A stretch of 64,000 nt of DNA, from contig NZ_JAHZMP010000008.1 in assembly GCF_020748465.1 (NCBI RefSeq), positions 45,331-109,330 on the forward strand, read 5' to 3'. Position 1 is the first letter of the stretch. Each line of letters begins with the position of its first letter. Shown here one piece after another: positions 45,276-52,945 of the stretch. The stretch comes from Terrisporobacter mayombei. Its GTDB lineage: Bacteria; Bacillota; Clostridia; Peptostreptococcales; Peptostreptococcaceae. A program made the position numbers and the translations under genes. Below the pieces are notes generated by a model. It searched no databases. It saw nothing but the letters and a program-made list of their open reading frames with translations, and was not told the DNA's origin.

Positions 45276-45840
45276 TAACATCAATTATTTTATTTTTAAA
45301 ATTATTAATATCTGTTTTTTGCGTTTCTATAGGTACTTGAATTTTTTCAAATAAATCAAATATCATATCATCTGTAAATTCACATACACCTGTATCACCG
45401 ACGATAACATTATCATACTGACCATACTGTTGCCTAATATCATAAATATCAACTGCGTTCATAAATTTGTTTAACTCATCAAATTTAAGAACCCACCCTG
45501 GTGTTATATATAAATTAGCATCATTATTTTTTATTTCATCTCCAATTATTAACTCAATACAATTAGAATCTTTAAAAGTAATTAAATTGTCGTAGTCTTT
45601 TAGAAACTCATGAAACATATAATGGCACTTACTTCCATAAAGCAGAATTATCTTATCTGACTGTATACTATCTAAATTACCAGTAATTACACTTTTTAAC
45701 TTATCCAAGCTTGTATGCAGTCCAAATGGTAGATATTTCACATTAATATTTTCTTTAAATAGCTTTTCTTTTTTTATATCTTCTAAAACTTTATTTAGTT
45801 CTGGTTCGAATACCCCACAGGATAAAATAAATATATTCAT
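45256..45840 (-). CDS. DUF1638 family protein
   Basis: 194 residues. The start I-F-I-L-S-C-G-V-F-E-P-E-L, the L-P-F-G-L-H block near 37, L-L-Y-G-S-K-C-H near 67-74 and Y-I-T-P-G-W-V near 112 match DUF1638 proteins, which occur in anaerobes near methyltransferase or corrinoid genes. Cysteines at 8 and 73 may bind metal. No such partner is adjacent here. Function unknown; cytoplasmic. Confidence 0.75.
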   Translation of the reverse strand: MNIFILSCGVFEPELNKVLEDIKKEKLFKENINVKYLPFGLHTSLDKLKSVITGNLDSIQSDKIILLYGSKCHYMFHEFLKDYDNLITFKDSNCIELIIGDEIKNNDANLYITPGWVLKFDELNKFMNAVDIYDIRQQYGQYDNVIVGDTGVCEFTDDMIFDLFEKIQVPIETQKTDINNFKNKIIDVIKRAII

Positions 45841-45983
45841 ATGTAATATAAACCCCCTTTTTTATGAACACAAAAAATACTTTCTTAAATACATTATATA
45901 TTAGAAATTATTATATATATATGAGAACATATTAATCTAGTACATTGATTATATTTAACAAAATATGTTTTTTATCAACATAT

Positions 45984-46012
45984 GAACAAAATATCCTCTA
46001 AAACATACTATA
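45984..46012 (+). promoter_or_regulatory. Possible sigma-K promoter of yabG
   Basis: GAACA (45984-45988), 15 bases, CATACTATA (46004-46012). The second element fits the sigma-K -10 pattern CATANNNTA exactly. It lies 30 bases before yabG, a gene known to be made in the mother cell late in sporulation. Confidence 0.5.
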
Positions 46013-46042
46013 AATTAAAACCATATGTTAAGGAGGACAACT

Positions 46043-46894
46043 ATGAAAGAGGGAGATATAGTAGTTAGAAAATCTTATAACAGAGATATTATATTTAAAA
46101 TAGTAGGATTTTCTAAGGACGAAAAAAATAAAAAAGTTGCCATATTAAAAGGTGTGGCTTTTAGATTAATGGCAGATGCATATTTAGATGATTTAGAATT
46201 GTTGGAAGAAAGTGACACTAGGGGGATTTTAATAGATAAAAATGTTCAAAGTTTATTATATAGATCAGTAGTTAATGCAAGAGAAAGACAAAATTTGTAT
46301 AGAGGAGCTCCTAAACTTCAGGCCAGTAGTAATGTATATGGGATTCCAGGAAAGGTGCTCCAAATAGACGGGGACAAAGAATATTTAAAAATATGTTTAG
46401 ATGTTTATACTGAATTGGGAATACCAGCTGTTGGAGTAGCCATACCAGAAGCAAATCAGTATAAAGAAGTGAGAGCACTTTTAGAAAAGCACAAACCAGA
46501 TATTTTGGTTATAACAGGACATGATGCTATCACGTCTAAAAAGGGAAATTTAAAAGATATAAATAATTATAGAAATTCTTATAACTTTATAAAGTGTGTT
46601 AGAGAAGCTAGAAAATGGCAACCTGATTTTGATGGCTTAGTTATTTTTGCAGGTGCATGTCAATCCAATTATGAGCAAATAATAAGATCGGGGGCAAACT
46701 ACGCTAGTTCTCCAGGAAGAATAATGATACATGCTCTTGATCCTGTATTTATTGTTGAAAAAATTGCTTGTTCAAGAATTGATATGGTAGTACCAATAGA
46801 AGAAGTAATAGAACAAACAATAACAGGATATAAAGGTATAGGGGGTTCTGAAACTAGGGGAAAATTTAGATGGGCAATGCCTAGATTGATATAA
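46043..46894 (+). CDS. yabG: Sporulation-specific cysteine protease YabG
   Basis: 283 residues from ATG 46043, seven bases after AAGGAGG; an ATG at 46025 overlaps that site. G-D-I-V-V-R-K-S-Y opens the protein, followed by A-R-E-R-Q-N-L-Y-R-G near 87-96, L-V-I-T-G-H-D-A near 160 and the strongly conserved F-A-G-A-C-Q-S-N-Y-E with the candidate catalytic cysteine, then S-S-P-G-R-I. YabG trims coat proteins and, in C. difficile, the germination protease precursors. It lies directly before veg and sipL, a conserved clostridial neighbourhood. Confidence 0.95.
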   Translation: MKEGDIVVRKSYNRDIIFKIVGFSKDEKNKKVAILKGVAFRLMADAYLDDLELLEESDTRGILIDKNVQSLLYRSVVNARERQNLYRGAPKLQASSNVYGIPGKVLQIDGDKEYLKICLDVYTELGIPAVGVAIPEANQYKEVRALLEKHKPDILVITGHDAITSKKGNLKDINNYRNSYNFIKCVREARKWQPDFDGLVIFAGACQSNYEQIIRSGANYASSPGRIMIHALDPVFIVEKIACSRIDMVVPIEEVIEQTITGYKGIGGSETRGKFRWAMPRLI

Positions 46895-46950
46895 TTTTAT
46901 ATTAAAAATATATTTTTATTAAAATTATACTGTATTCTTTGAAAATACTA

Positions 46951-46979
46951 TTGACAATTGCTTTGAAAATATATAAAAT
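46951..46979 (+). promoter_or_regulatory. Sigma-A promoter 1 of veg
   Basis: A consensus TTGACA (46951-46956), 17 bases, TAAAAT (46974-46979). First of two tandem promoters. Confidence 0.8.
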
Positions 46980-46994
46980 AATTAGTTAAAACAT

Positions 46995-47023
46995 TTGACA
47001 AAGTCTTCTTTTTGTGATATTAT
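46995..47023 (+). promoter_or_regulatory. Sigma-A promoter 2 of veg
   Basis: A second consensus TTGACA (46995-47000), 17 bases, TATTAT (47018-47023), 44 bases after the first. The start would be near 47030, leaving a short leader with AGAGGGTG before the ATG. Confidence 0.8.
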
Positions 47024-47054
47024 GTAAACATAGAAACTAAAAGAGGGTGATATT

Positions 47055-47333
47055 ATGGCTACTGTTCAAACTTTAGATAACATCAGACTAAATTTGGAAA
47101 AACATCTAGGTAAAAAAATAATATTGAAGGCAAATAAGGGAAGAAAACAGATTACAACCAAAAGGGGAATACTAGAAAATGTTTATCCTAGTGTCTTTAT
47201 AGTGAAGCTAGAAGCAAGTGGAAGTGGATATCAAAGAGTATCTTATAGTTACTCTGATTTGTTAACAGAAAATGTAAAATTACAAGTTTTTAAAGATAGC
47301 AAAACAGAAGAAGATAAATTGAGCGTAAGTTAA
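47055..47333 (+). CDS. veg: Veg family protein
   Basis: 92 residues, an SH3-like small protein with the family blocks I-R-L-N-L-E-K-H-L-G-K, K-A-N-K-G-R-K and G-I-L-E-N-V-Y-P-S-V-F-I-V. In Bacillus, Veg influences biofilm formation and the gene is very highly expressed. The two consensus promoters upstream predict the same here. Molecular function is not established. The stop overlaps the terminator stem. Confidence 0.95.
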   Translation: MATVQTLDNIRLNLEKHLGKKIILKANKGRKQITTKRGILENVYPSVFIVKLEASGSGYQRVSYSYSDLLTENVKLQVFKDSKTEEDKLSVS

Positions 47334-47368
47334 AATTATACCTATTAAATTAGGTGTAATTTTTTTTT
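47333..47368 (+). terminator. Terminator after veg
   Basis: AAATTATACCTA (47333-47344) pairs with TAGGTGTAATTT (47351-47362, one G-T pair), then eight T residues. Confidence 0.8.
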
Positions 47369-47424
47369 GTTCTCTTAAATATAAATATAGTGTGATAGTT
47401 TATTTATATTTAGGAGGGACAAAT

Positions 47425-48975
47425 ATGGAATTAATTAAAGATATAATCAAAATAGATAGCAGAGTTGATTTTGGGAAGTATCAAACATTTATTGAATCGG
47501 AAGCGGTAGTGCCAGATGTTAAGTCAGACGTTTATGAAATAGTTGATACTCAAGGGTACATAGCATTGAGTAAAATTGATGTATCAGATGGAAAACTTGT
47601 ATGTAGAGGAAGTTTTAATTACAATGTTATGTATATAGCAGATGATAAAAGTACTTTATCCAATGTTTGTGGAAAAATAGACATAAATGAGGTTGTAGAA
47701 AAAGATAATATAGTTCAAGATATGGAGTACATGCTATATCCAGAGGTAGAACATGTTGATTGTACGATTTTGAATGAAAGAAAAATAAGAGTAGGAGCTC
47801 TTATGAATATTAAAGGTAGTTTGTTTGAAAAACAAAGATTAGATATTGTAAAAGATGTTTCTCAAGTTGAATGCATTCAAAAACATAGAAAAGAAATAGT
47901 ATATCAAGACATTATTGGAATAGAAAAAACAGAAAGTGTAATAAGAGACACTATAGCTATAAGTTCAGAAGAGGTGTCTGCAATAATAAATATTACACCT
48001 GTAGTAAAAGTTAAGGAAAGTAGAATAGCAGACAATAAAGTTATAATTGGTGGGGTTTTAGAAATTAGCCCTCTATCATGCACTTCTGAGGGAGATATTG
48101 TAGAGTTAGATAAAGTAGGTATTGATTTTACACAATTTATTGAAGTTCCAGGAGCTTTTGATGGAATGAAAGAAGAAACCCTATTAAGTATAGGTGATTT
48201 TAATTATAACTTTAAAGAAAATAGTGAAAGTAACACAGCTATGTTAGAGATAGAGTGTACAGTATGTTGTAAGGTAAAAGTTACTGATGAAGTAACTAGA
48301 GAAGTATTGCAAGATGCATATTCGCCACAAAAAATAGTAAAATTTGATCATAGACTAATAAATTTAAATAAAGCACTGTGTTCTATGTCAGAAATATTTA
48401 CAGTTAGAGAGACTTTAAGTGTAGGTGATGAGAGCATACAAGTAAAAGATATAGTAAGTGTGTGTCCATCAATATCAATAGAAAACGCTTATGTAGAAGG
48501 AAATAAAAGCATAATTCAAGGAATAATAAAGGTGGTAATATTATTTGTTCCTGTTGAAGGAGAGAAAATGATTTATAAATTATCAGAAGAAATTCCTTTT
48601 GAGAATGATGTTGTTATCGAAAATTTAAGTGATACTTGTTCAATATTTAATACAGTGTGTATAGATAAAGTTGAGGCAGATTTAAACAGAGATGAAATAG
48701 ATTTAGTAATAAAAGTGAAAAGATTTACAGAAGCTATAGATAAGAAATCAGAAAGTTTTATTATAAAAGGTGAAGACCAAGGTGATTACGATCTTTCAAC
48801 AGCTCCTAGTATAATAGTATATATTTGCAAGGAAGGTGACAATCTTTGGGATATAGCTAAAAAATATAATACAACAGAAGAAGAAATAGCAGATGTAAAT
48901 GAAATTAAGGTAGAAGAACCAATTAAGCCAGGAAAATGCTTAATTTTACAAAAAAAAGTTACAACTATAGATTAG
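47425..48975 (+). CDS. sipL: SipL, SpoIVA-interacting spore coat morphogenesis protein
   Basis: 516 residues from ATG 47425 behind AGGAGGGA; a longer frame from 47392 has no ribosome site. Two or three DUF3794/SPOCS repeats are visible (for example L-Y-P-E-V-E-H-V-D-C and later T-I-L-N-E-R-K-I-R-V), and a C-terminal LysM domain (~465-512) reads Y-I-C-K-E-G-D-N-L-W-D-I-A-K-K-Y. In C. difficile SipL uses its LysM to bind SpoIVA and place the coat around the forespore. Its place after yabG and veg supports the same identity. Confidence 0.9.
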   Translation: MELIKDIIKIDSRVDFGKYQTFIESEAVVPDVKSDVYEIVDTQGYIALSKIDVSDGKLVCRGSFNYNVMYIADDKSTLSNVCGKIDINEVVEKDNIVQDMEYMLYPEVEHVDCTILNERKIRVGALMNIKGSLFEKQRLDIVKDVSQVECIQKHRKEIVYQDIIGIEKTESVIRDTIAISSEEVSAIINITPVVKVKESRIADNKVIIGGVLEISPLSCTSEGDIVELDKVGIDFTQFIEVPGAFDGMKEETLLSIGDFNYNFKENSESNTAMLEIECTVCCKVKVTDEVTREVLQDAYSPQKIVKFDHRLINLNKALCSMSEIFTVRETLSVGDESIQVKDIVSVCPSISIENAYVEGNKSIIQGIIKVVILFVPVEGEKMIYKLSEEIPFENDVVIENLSDTCSIFNTVCIDKVEADLNRDEIDLVIKVKRFTEAIDKKSESFIIKGEDQGDYDLSTAPSIIVYICKEGDNLWDIAKKYNTTEEEIADVNEIKVEEPIKPGKCLILQKKVTTID

Positions 48976-48991
48976 TAAACTAACAAAAGTA

Positions 48992-49031
48992 ACAAAATAA
49001 TAGGGGATAAAACCCCTATTATTTTGTTTTT
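48992..49031 (+). terminator. Strong terminator after sipL
   Basis: A 15-bp perfect stem (48992-49006 with 49013-49027, G4/C4 core) is followed by T residues. Confidence 0.9.
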
Positions 49032-49096
49032 GTAGTATAATAATTATAATTCGAGAATCCATTATACTAAATGCAACCACATACAAGGAGGATGAA

Positions 49097-49978
49097 ATGA
49101 ATTCTATAGAACTGAAAAGTAGAGCGAAGATCAATTTATCTATAGATGTATTAGGAAAAAGACAAGATGGATATCATTTAGTTGAAATGATAATGCAAAC
49201 TATTGATTTATTTGATATTATAAAGATTTTTTCACTGGATGAAGATACAATAATAATAAACAGTAATAGTAAAGATATCCCTATTGACAGTAGCAATATA
49301 GTGTATAAAGCTGCTAGTTTAATAAAACAAGAATTCAATATAAAAAGAGGTATAAAAATTTACATAGAGAAAAATATACCTGTTGCTGCTGGTATGGCAG
49401 GTGGAAGTAGTAATGCAGCGGCAGTTTTAGTTGGATTAAATAAGCTATGGGATCTTAACTTAAGTAAAAATAAACTTAAGGGAATAGGCTTACAACTAGG
49501 GGCTGATGTGCCTTTTTGTATTGAAGGAGAAGCATCATTGGCTGAAAATATTGGAGAAAAGTTAACAAATATAGATGGTTTATCTCAGGATGCATTTATT
49601 TTGGTGTGTAAACCAGAATTATTTGTGTCTACAAAAGAAGTATATGAAGCTATAGATTCTAAAATCATTAAAAAAAGGCCTGATAATAAATTATTAATAA
49701 GGCTATTGAAAGAAAATAACATAGAGCTATTATCAAAGAACATGTACAATGTCTTAGAATCCGTTACTAAGGAAAAATTTCCTGTTATTAATGAGATAGA
49801 AGAAATTATGATGAACAATAAGGCACTAGGAGCTATGATGAGTGGAAGTGGGCCAACAGTTTTTGGATTATATAATAGCGAAGACGACGCAGAACAATGT
49901 AAAAAAATTTTACTAGAAAACTTTAGACAAGTATATCTAGTTAAAAGCCATAAAAAGGGGGTTGAAATAAATGGATAG
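49097..49978 (+). CDS. ispE: 4-diphosphocytidyl-2-C-methyl-D-erythritol kinase
   Basis: 293 residues. GHMP kinase motifs: A-K-I-N-L-S near residue 10, the ATP loop P-V-A-A-G-M-A-G-G-S-S-N-A-A near 95-108, and M-M-S-G-S-G-P-T-V-F near 253. It phosphorylates the diphosphocytidyl intermediate in the MEP isoprenoid pathway, needed for quinones and undecaprenyl phosphate. The end overlaps the GntR gene by eight bases. Confidence 0.96.
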   Translation: MNSIELKSRAKINLSIDVLGKRQDGYHLVEMIMQTIDLFDIIKIFSLDEDTIIINSNSKDIPIDSSNIVYKAASLIKQEFNIKRGIKIYIEKNIPVAAGMAGGSSNAAAVLVGLNKLWDLNLSKNKLKGIGLQLGADVPFCIEGEASLAENIGEKLTNIDGLSQDAFILVCKPELFVSTKEVYEAIDSKIIKKRPDNKLLIRLLKENNIELLSKNMYNVLESVTKEKFPVINEIEEIMMNNKALGAMMSGSGPTVFGLYNSEDDAEQCKKILLENFRQVYLVKSHKKGVEING

Positions 49979-50642
49979 TTTAACAAAATTAAACCTAGAT
50001 AATTATAAGCCATTAAGAGATGTAGTATTTGAAAACTTAAGAACAGCTATCTTAGAAGGTAATTTAAAAGCAGGTCAAAGACTTATGGAAGTACAACTTG
50101 CAGAACAGTTAGGAGTAAGTAGAACTCCAATAAGAGAAGCTATTAGAAAATTAGAACTTGAAGGTCTAGTAGTAATGTTACCAAGAAAGGGAGCTTACGT
50201 AGCTAATATGTCATTTAAAGACTTAATAGATGTATTAGAAATAAGAGCAAGCTTAGAAGGGTTAGCAGCATCTTTAGCATCAGAGAGACTAAGAGATGAG
50301 GATATTGTTGAGTTAGAAAGAGTTGCAAAAGAATTTGAAAAAAGTGTAAGAGAAACTGACATAGACAATGTATTAAAAAAAGATGTAGAATTTCATGAAA
50401 AGATATTTTTAATGGCAAATAATAAGAAACTATATCACTTAATAACTTCTTTATGGGAACAAGTGCATAGGTTCAGAGTGACGTATGTATCAAATTATGA
50501 GGCATCATTAAGCCTGGTAGATGAACATAATAGAATACTAGAAGCAATCAAAGCAGGTAATTCTGAATTAGCCCAAAAATATGCAACAGAGCATATAGAA
50601 TTGGCAGAACAATTTTTTATGGAGAACACAGTAAATAGTTAA
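49971..50642 (+). CDS. GntR/FadR-family transcriptional regulator
   Basis: 223 residues. Winged helix (~15-80) with Q-L-A-E-Q-L-G-V-S-R-T-P-I-R-E-A-I-R-K-L-E as recognition region; FCD effector domain (~90-215), all-helical with D-V-E-F-H-E-K-I-F near 142 (metal ligands Asp and His) and a later H. It overlaps ispE, so both are co-transcribed. The ligand and targets are unknown, and linkage to ispE is conserved more for position than function. Confidence 0.93.
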   Translation: MDSLTKLNLDNYKPLRDVVFENLRTAILEGNLKAGQRLMEVQLAEQLGVSRTPIREAIRKLELEGLVVMLPRKGAYVANMSFKDLIDVLEIRASLEGLAASLASERLRDEDIVELERVAKEFEKSVRETDIDNVLKKDVEFHEKIFLMANNKKLYHLITSLWEQVHRFRVTYVSNYEASLSLVDEHNRILEAIKAGNSELAQKYATEHIELAEQFFMENTVNS

Positions 50643-50664
50643 ATAAAAATGGGAATTATATTTG

Positions 50665-50688
50665 AAAGAAGGCTAAGCCTTCTTTTTT
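50665..50688 (+). terminator. Terminator after the GntR gene
   Basis: AAAGAAGGC pairs with GCCTTCTTT across a three-base loop, followed by T residues. Confidence 0.8.
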
Positions 50689-50715
50689 ATTTCCAACTTA
50701 TTAACTTAAGTAAGG

Positions 50716-50780
50716 TCGTTGCATGAAAATGTAGCGAAGATATATCATTGTAGACATAAAGTATTCCTCAGATATGCTAA
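50716..50780 (+). repeat. Sequence resembling the element near 4388
   Basis: The stretch ATGAAAATGTAGCGAAGA (about 50723-50740) matches ATGAAGGTGCAACGAAGA at 4388-4405 in 14 of 18 positions, mostly with transitions between them. It lies in a gene-free gap between the GntR terminator and the spoIIR promoter. It may be a decayed copy of a small dispersed element. Confidence 0.3.
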
Positions 50781-50854
50781 TCAAGATAAGTAAATTTTTA
50801 TTTTTTAATGAATACTAAAACCCTTTATATTCATATGTTGCAAATCAAATTTCT

Positions 50855-50883
50855 GTATAAAAAAATAATAAATGGATACACTC
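50855..50883 (+). promoter_or_regulatory. Possible sigma-F promoter of spoIIR
   Basis: GTATA (50855-50859), 14 bases, GGATACACTC (50874-50883) closely fits the known forespore (sigma-F/G) pattern GYATA and GGNNANANTR except for the last base. spoIIR is a well-known sigma-F target. Confidence 0.55.
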
Positions 50884-50915
50884 AAAATATGAATTAATTT
50901 TTGGGGGGGATTATT

Positions 50916-51572
50916 ATGAAAGTGAAAAATATAAAAAAAAGAATATATATACTGCTTGGTATTTTGATTACTATATTATCAGTAACTACTTTAGTAATAT
51001 CAAAAGAAATAAATAAAATAGAAGCTTGTACATATGATTATAAAGAAAAACTAATAAGATTTCATGTCATAGCTAATAGCGACACAGACGAAGATCAAGA
51101 ATTAAAGTTAAAAGTTAGGGATGCAGTTATAGCTTATTTACAACCGAAACTTGAAAATTCTAAATCGATAGAAGAAAGTGAAGCAATTATAAAAGATGAA
51201 TATAATAACTTAGAAAAAATAAGTAAGGATATTATATCTAAGAACGGATATGATTATAATGTTGATATTGGGTTACAGTATAGTGATTTTCCAGCAAAAC
51301 AATACTCAAGTGTAGTATTACCAGCAGGCAAATATAAGGCTTTAAAAATCATAATAGGACAGGGGAAAGGTAAAAATTGGTGGTGTGTAATGTTTCCTCC
51401 TCTTTGTTTTGTAGATGAACAAAATGGAGTAATAGATGAGAAAACTGATGAAAAACTAAAAGAAATACTAACGCCACAAGAATATGACTTAATTATGGCA
51501 AAAAATAAGACTGAAGTAGGTAATTTGAAATTTAAATTTAAAATAGCAGAAGTATTTCAAAATTTGTTTTAA
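50916..51572 (+). CDS. spoIIR: Stage II sporulation protein R (signal for pro-sigma-E processing)
   Basis: 218 residues from ATG 50916 behind GGGGGGGA. N-terminal signal/anchor helix ~10-30; the core has I-R-F-H-V-I-A-N-S-D-T-D-E-D-Q near 46-60, the block L-P-A-G-K-Y near 135 and N-W-W-C-V-M-F-P-P-L-C near 150-160, all diagnostic. It is secreted from the forespore and triggers SpoIIGA to activate sigma-E in the mother cell. Confidence 0.95.
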   Translation: MKVKNIKKRIYILLGILITILSVTTLVISKEINKIEACTYDYKEKLIRFHVIANSDTDEDQELKLKVRDAVIAYLQPKLENSKSIEESEAIIKDEYNNLEKISKDIISKNGYDYNVDIGLQYSDFPAKQYSSVVLPAGKYKALKIIIGQGKGKNWWCVMFPPLCFVDEQNGVIDEKTDEKLKEILTPQEYDLIMAKNKTEVGNLKFKFKIAEVFQNLF

Positions 51573-51607
51573 ACCAAGAATAAAATAAAAAAGGAGTGAC
51601 TTTAACT

Positions 51608-52132
51608 ATGGATAGGTGCTATAAAACACTTATAGTATCACTATTAGTTTTAGGCAATGTATTTGTATCTATAAAACAAATATATGCACTAGAATATTAC
51701 TATTTAGACAATAAAACAGAAAATTGTTTTATGCAAGTACAAGAACAAGATGAAAAAAAGGAAGCAGTTATAAATCTTAACGATGAACAAATAATGTTAT
51801 TATCAAAATTAATAGCAGGAGAAGCTAGAGGAGAAAGTTATGAAGGACAAGTTGCTGTAGCAGCAGTTGTAATTAATAGAGTAAAAGATTCTAGATTCCC
51901 CGATTCCTTAGAAGGAGTTATATATCAAAAAAATGCATTTTCTGTAGTAAAAAATGGGACCATATATGCAGAACCAACAAGTTCTACATATAGAGCTGCT
52001 CAGGAAGCACTATATGGAAGTGATCCAACTAATAATGCAATATATTTTTGGAATCCAGATATATCCACATGTAGTTGGATAAACACACTGACTCCTTACT
52101 TAAGAATAGGAAATCATGTTTTTGCTAAATAA
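51608..52132 (+). CDS. Secreted SleB/CwlJ-type cell wall hydrolase
   Basis: 174 residues from ATG 51608; AAAGGAG lies about eleven bases upstream. Signal peptide ~1-27 ending near I-Y-A. The catalytic domain (~55-174) has L-I-A-G-E-A-R-G-E near 62-70 with the catalytic Glu, V-A-A-V-V-I-N-R-V near 80, and N-A-I-Y-F-W-N-P near 140. SleB is a cortex-lytic transglycosylase acting in germination. It lacks the peptidoglycan-binding domain of full SleB. It follows spoIIR by 36 bases, which suggests sporulation-linked expression. Confidence 0.9.
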   Translation: MDRCYKTLIVSLLVLGNVFVSIKQIYALEYYYLDNKTENCFMQVQEQDEKKEAVINLNDEQIMLLSKLIAGEARGESYEGQVAVAAVVINRVKDSRFPDSLEGVIYQKNAFSVVKNGTIYAEPTSSTYRAAQEALYGSDPTNNAIYFWNPDISTCSWINTLTPYLRIGNHVFAK

Positions 52133-52155
52133 TATAAAATTTTAAATAAAAAAAG

Positions 52156-52184
52156 TAAAGGAGTTTTACTCCTTTATTTTTTTT
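52156..52184 (+). terminator. Terminator after the SleB-like gene
   Basis: TAAAGGAG (52156-52163) pairs with CTCCTTTA (52169-52176), followed by eight T residues. Confidence 0.85.
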
Positions 52185-52273
52185 GTAAAATAAATTATAA
52201 TTATCATTTAGATAGCAAAATTTAAAACTAAATGCTTTACTTAAAAAAGCCATATTTAGAAGGAGGTAATGTA

Positions 52274-52678
52274 TTGGAAGTTAAAATTAATATCCATACT
52301 ATTCAATATAATGAATATGGAGAGCGAAATGACATAAAAGTAAAAGCTACGGGTACCTTATATGAAAAAAGGGATAATACCTATGTAGTTTATAAGGAAA
52401 AAGAAGATGGCAAAGAGACGACAACATCTATTAAAATTGAAAATGATAAGGTAACAATAAAAAGATTTGGTGAAATAAATTCAACTATGGCTTTTAAAGC
52501 AGATCAGACAATTAACTCTAATTATGCAACGCCACAGGGTATGTTTATTGTAGAAACAAAAACCACAAATTTAAATATAAAAAACGAAAAAAATATTATT
52601 ATTGATATAGATTATAATATAGAAATAATAGATATGTTCAAAGGCCGTAATAAAATAAAAATAAATATTTATCAATAA
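52274..52678 (+). CDS. DUF1934 (YwiB-like) beta-barrel protein
   Basis: 134 residues from TTG 52274, seven bases after AGGAGGT; a longer frame from 52232 is unsupported. Small lipocalin-like protein with V-K-A-T-G-T-L-Y near 22, Y-K-E-K-E-D-G-K-E-T-T-T-S-I-K near 40, and Y-A-T-P-Q-G-M-F near 90. In Bacillus the homologue sits near argS-rpoE genes; function is unknown. Single-gene unit. Confidence 0.85.
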   Translation: MEVKINIHTIQYNEYGERNDIKVKATGTLYEKRDNTYVVYKEKEDGKETTTSIKIENDKVTIKRFGEINSTMAFKADQTINSNYATPQGMFIVETKTTNLNIKNEKNIIIDIDYNIEIIDMFKGRNKIKINIYQ

Positions 52679-52718
52679 ATAAAGTTAAAAAAATAAATAT
52701 TTTTAATGGAATAAAATT

Positions 52719-52743
52719 AAAGGTAGTTAAAATACTACCTTTT
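52719..52743 (+). terminator. Terminator after the DUF1934 gene
   Basis: AAAGGTAGT (52719-52727) pairs with ACTACCTTT (52734-52742). The following 200 bases before tilS are very AT-rich with no feature that I can name. Confidence 0.75.
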
Positions 52744-52945
52744 GTTTCATTTATTTGTTATCATTATAACTATAGTGTTTAAAAAATATTCTTAAAAAAT
52801 AGGATAAATATAAACAAGGATTTGAAGTTTTTTTATAGAAAATAGTACTAGTAGTTAAGAATTTCATTAATTAAAAATTTGATGCAAATAAGTAAGACAA
52901 TTAAATTAATTATTGATAAAATTAATTGTAATAGAGGTATAAAAT

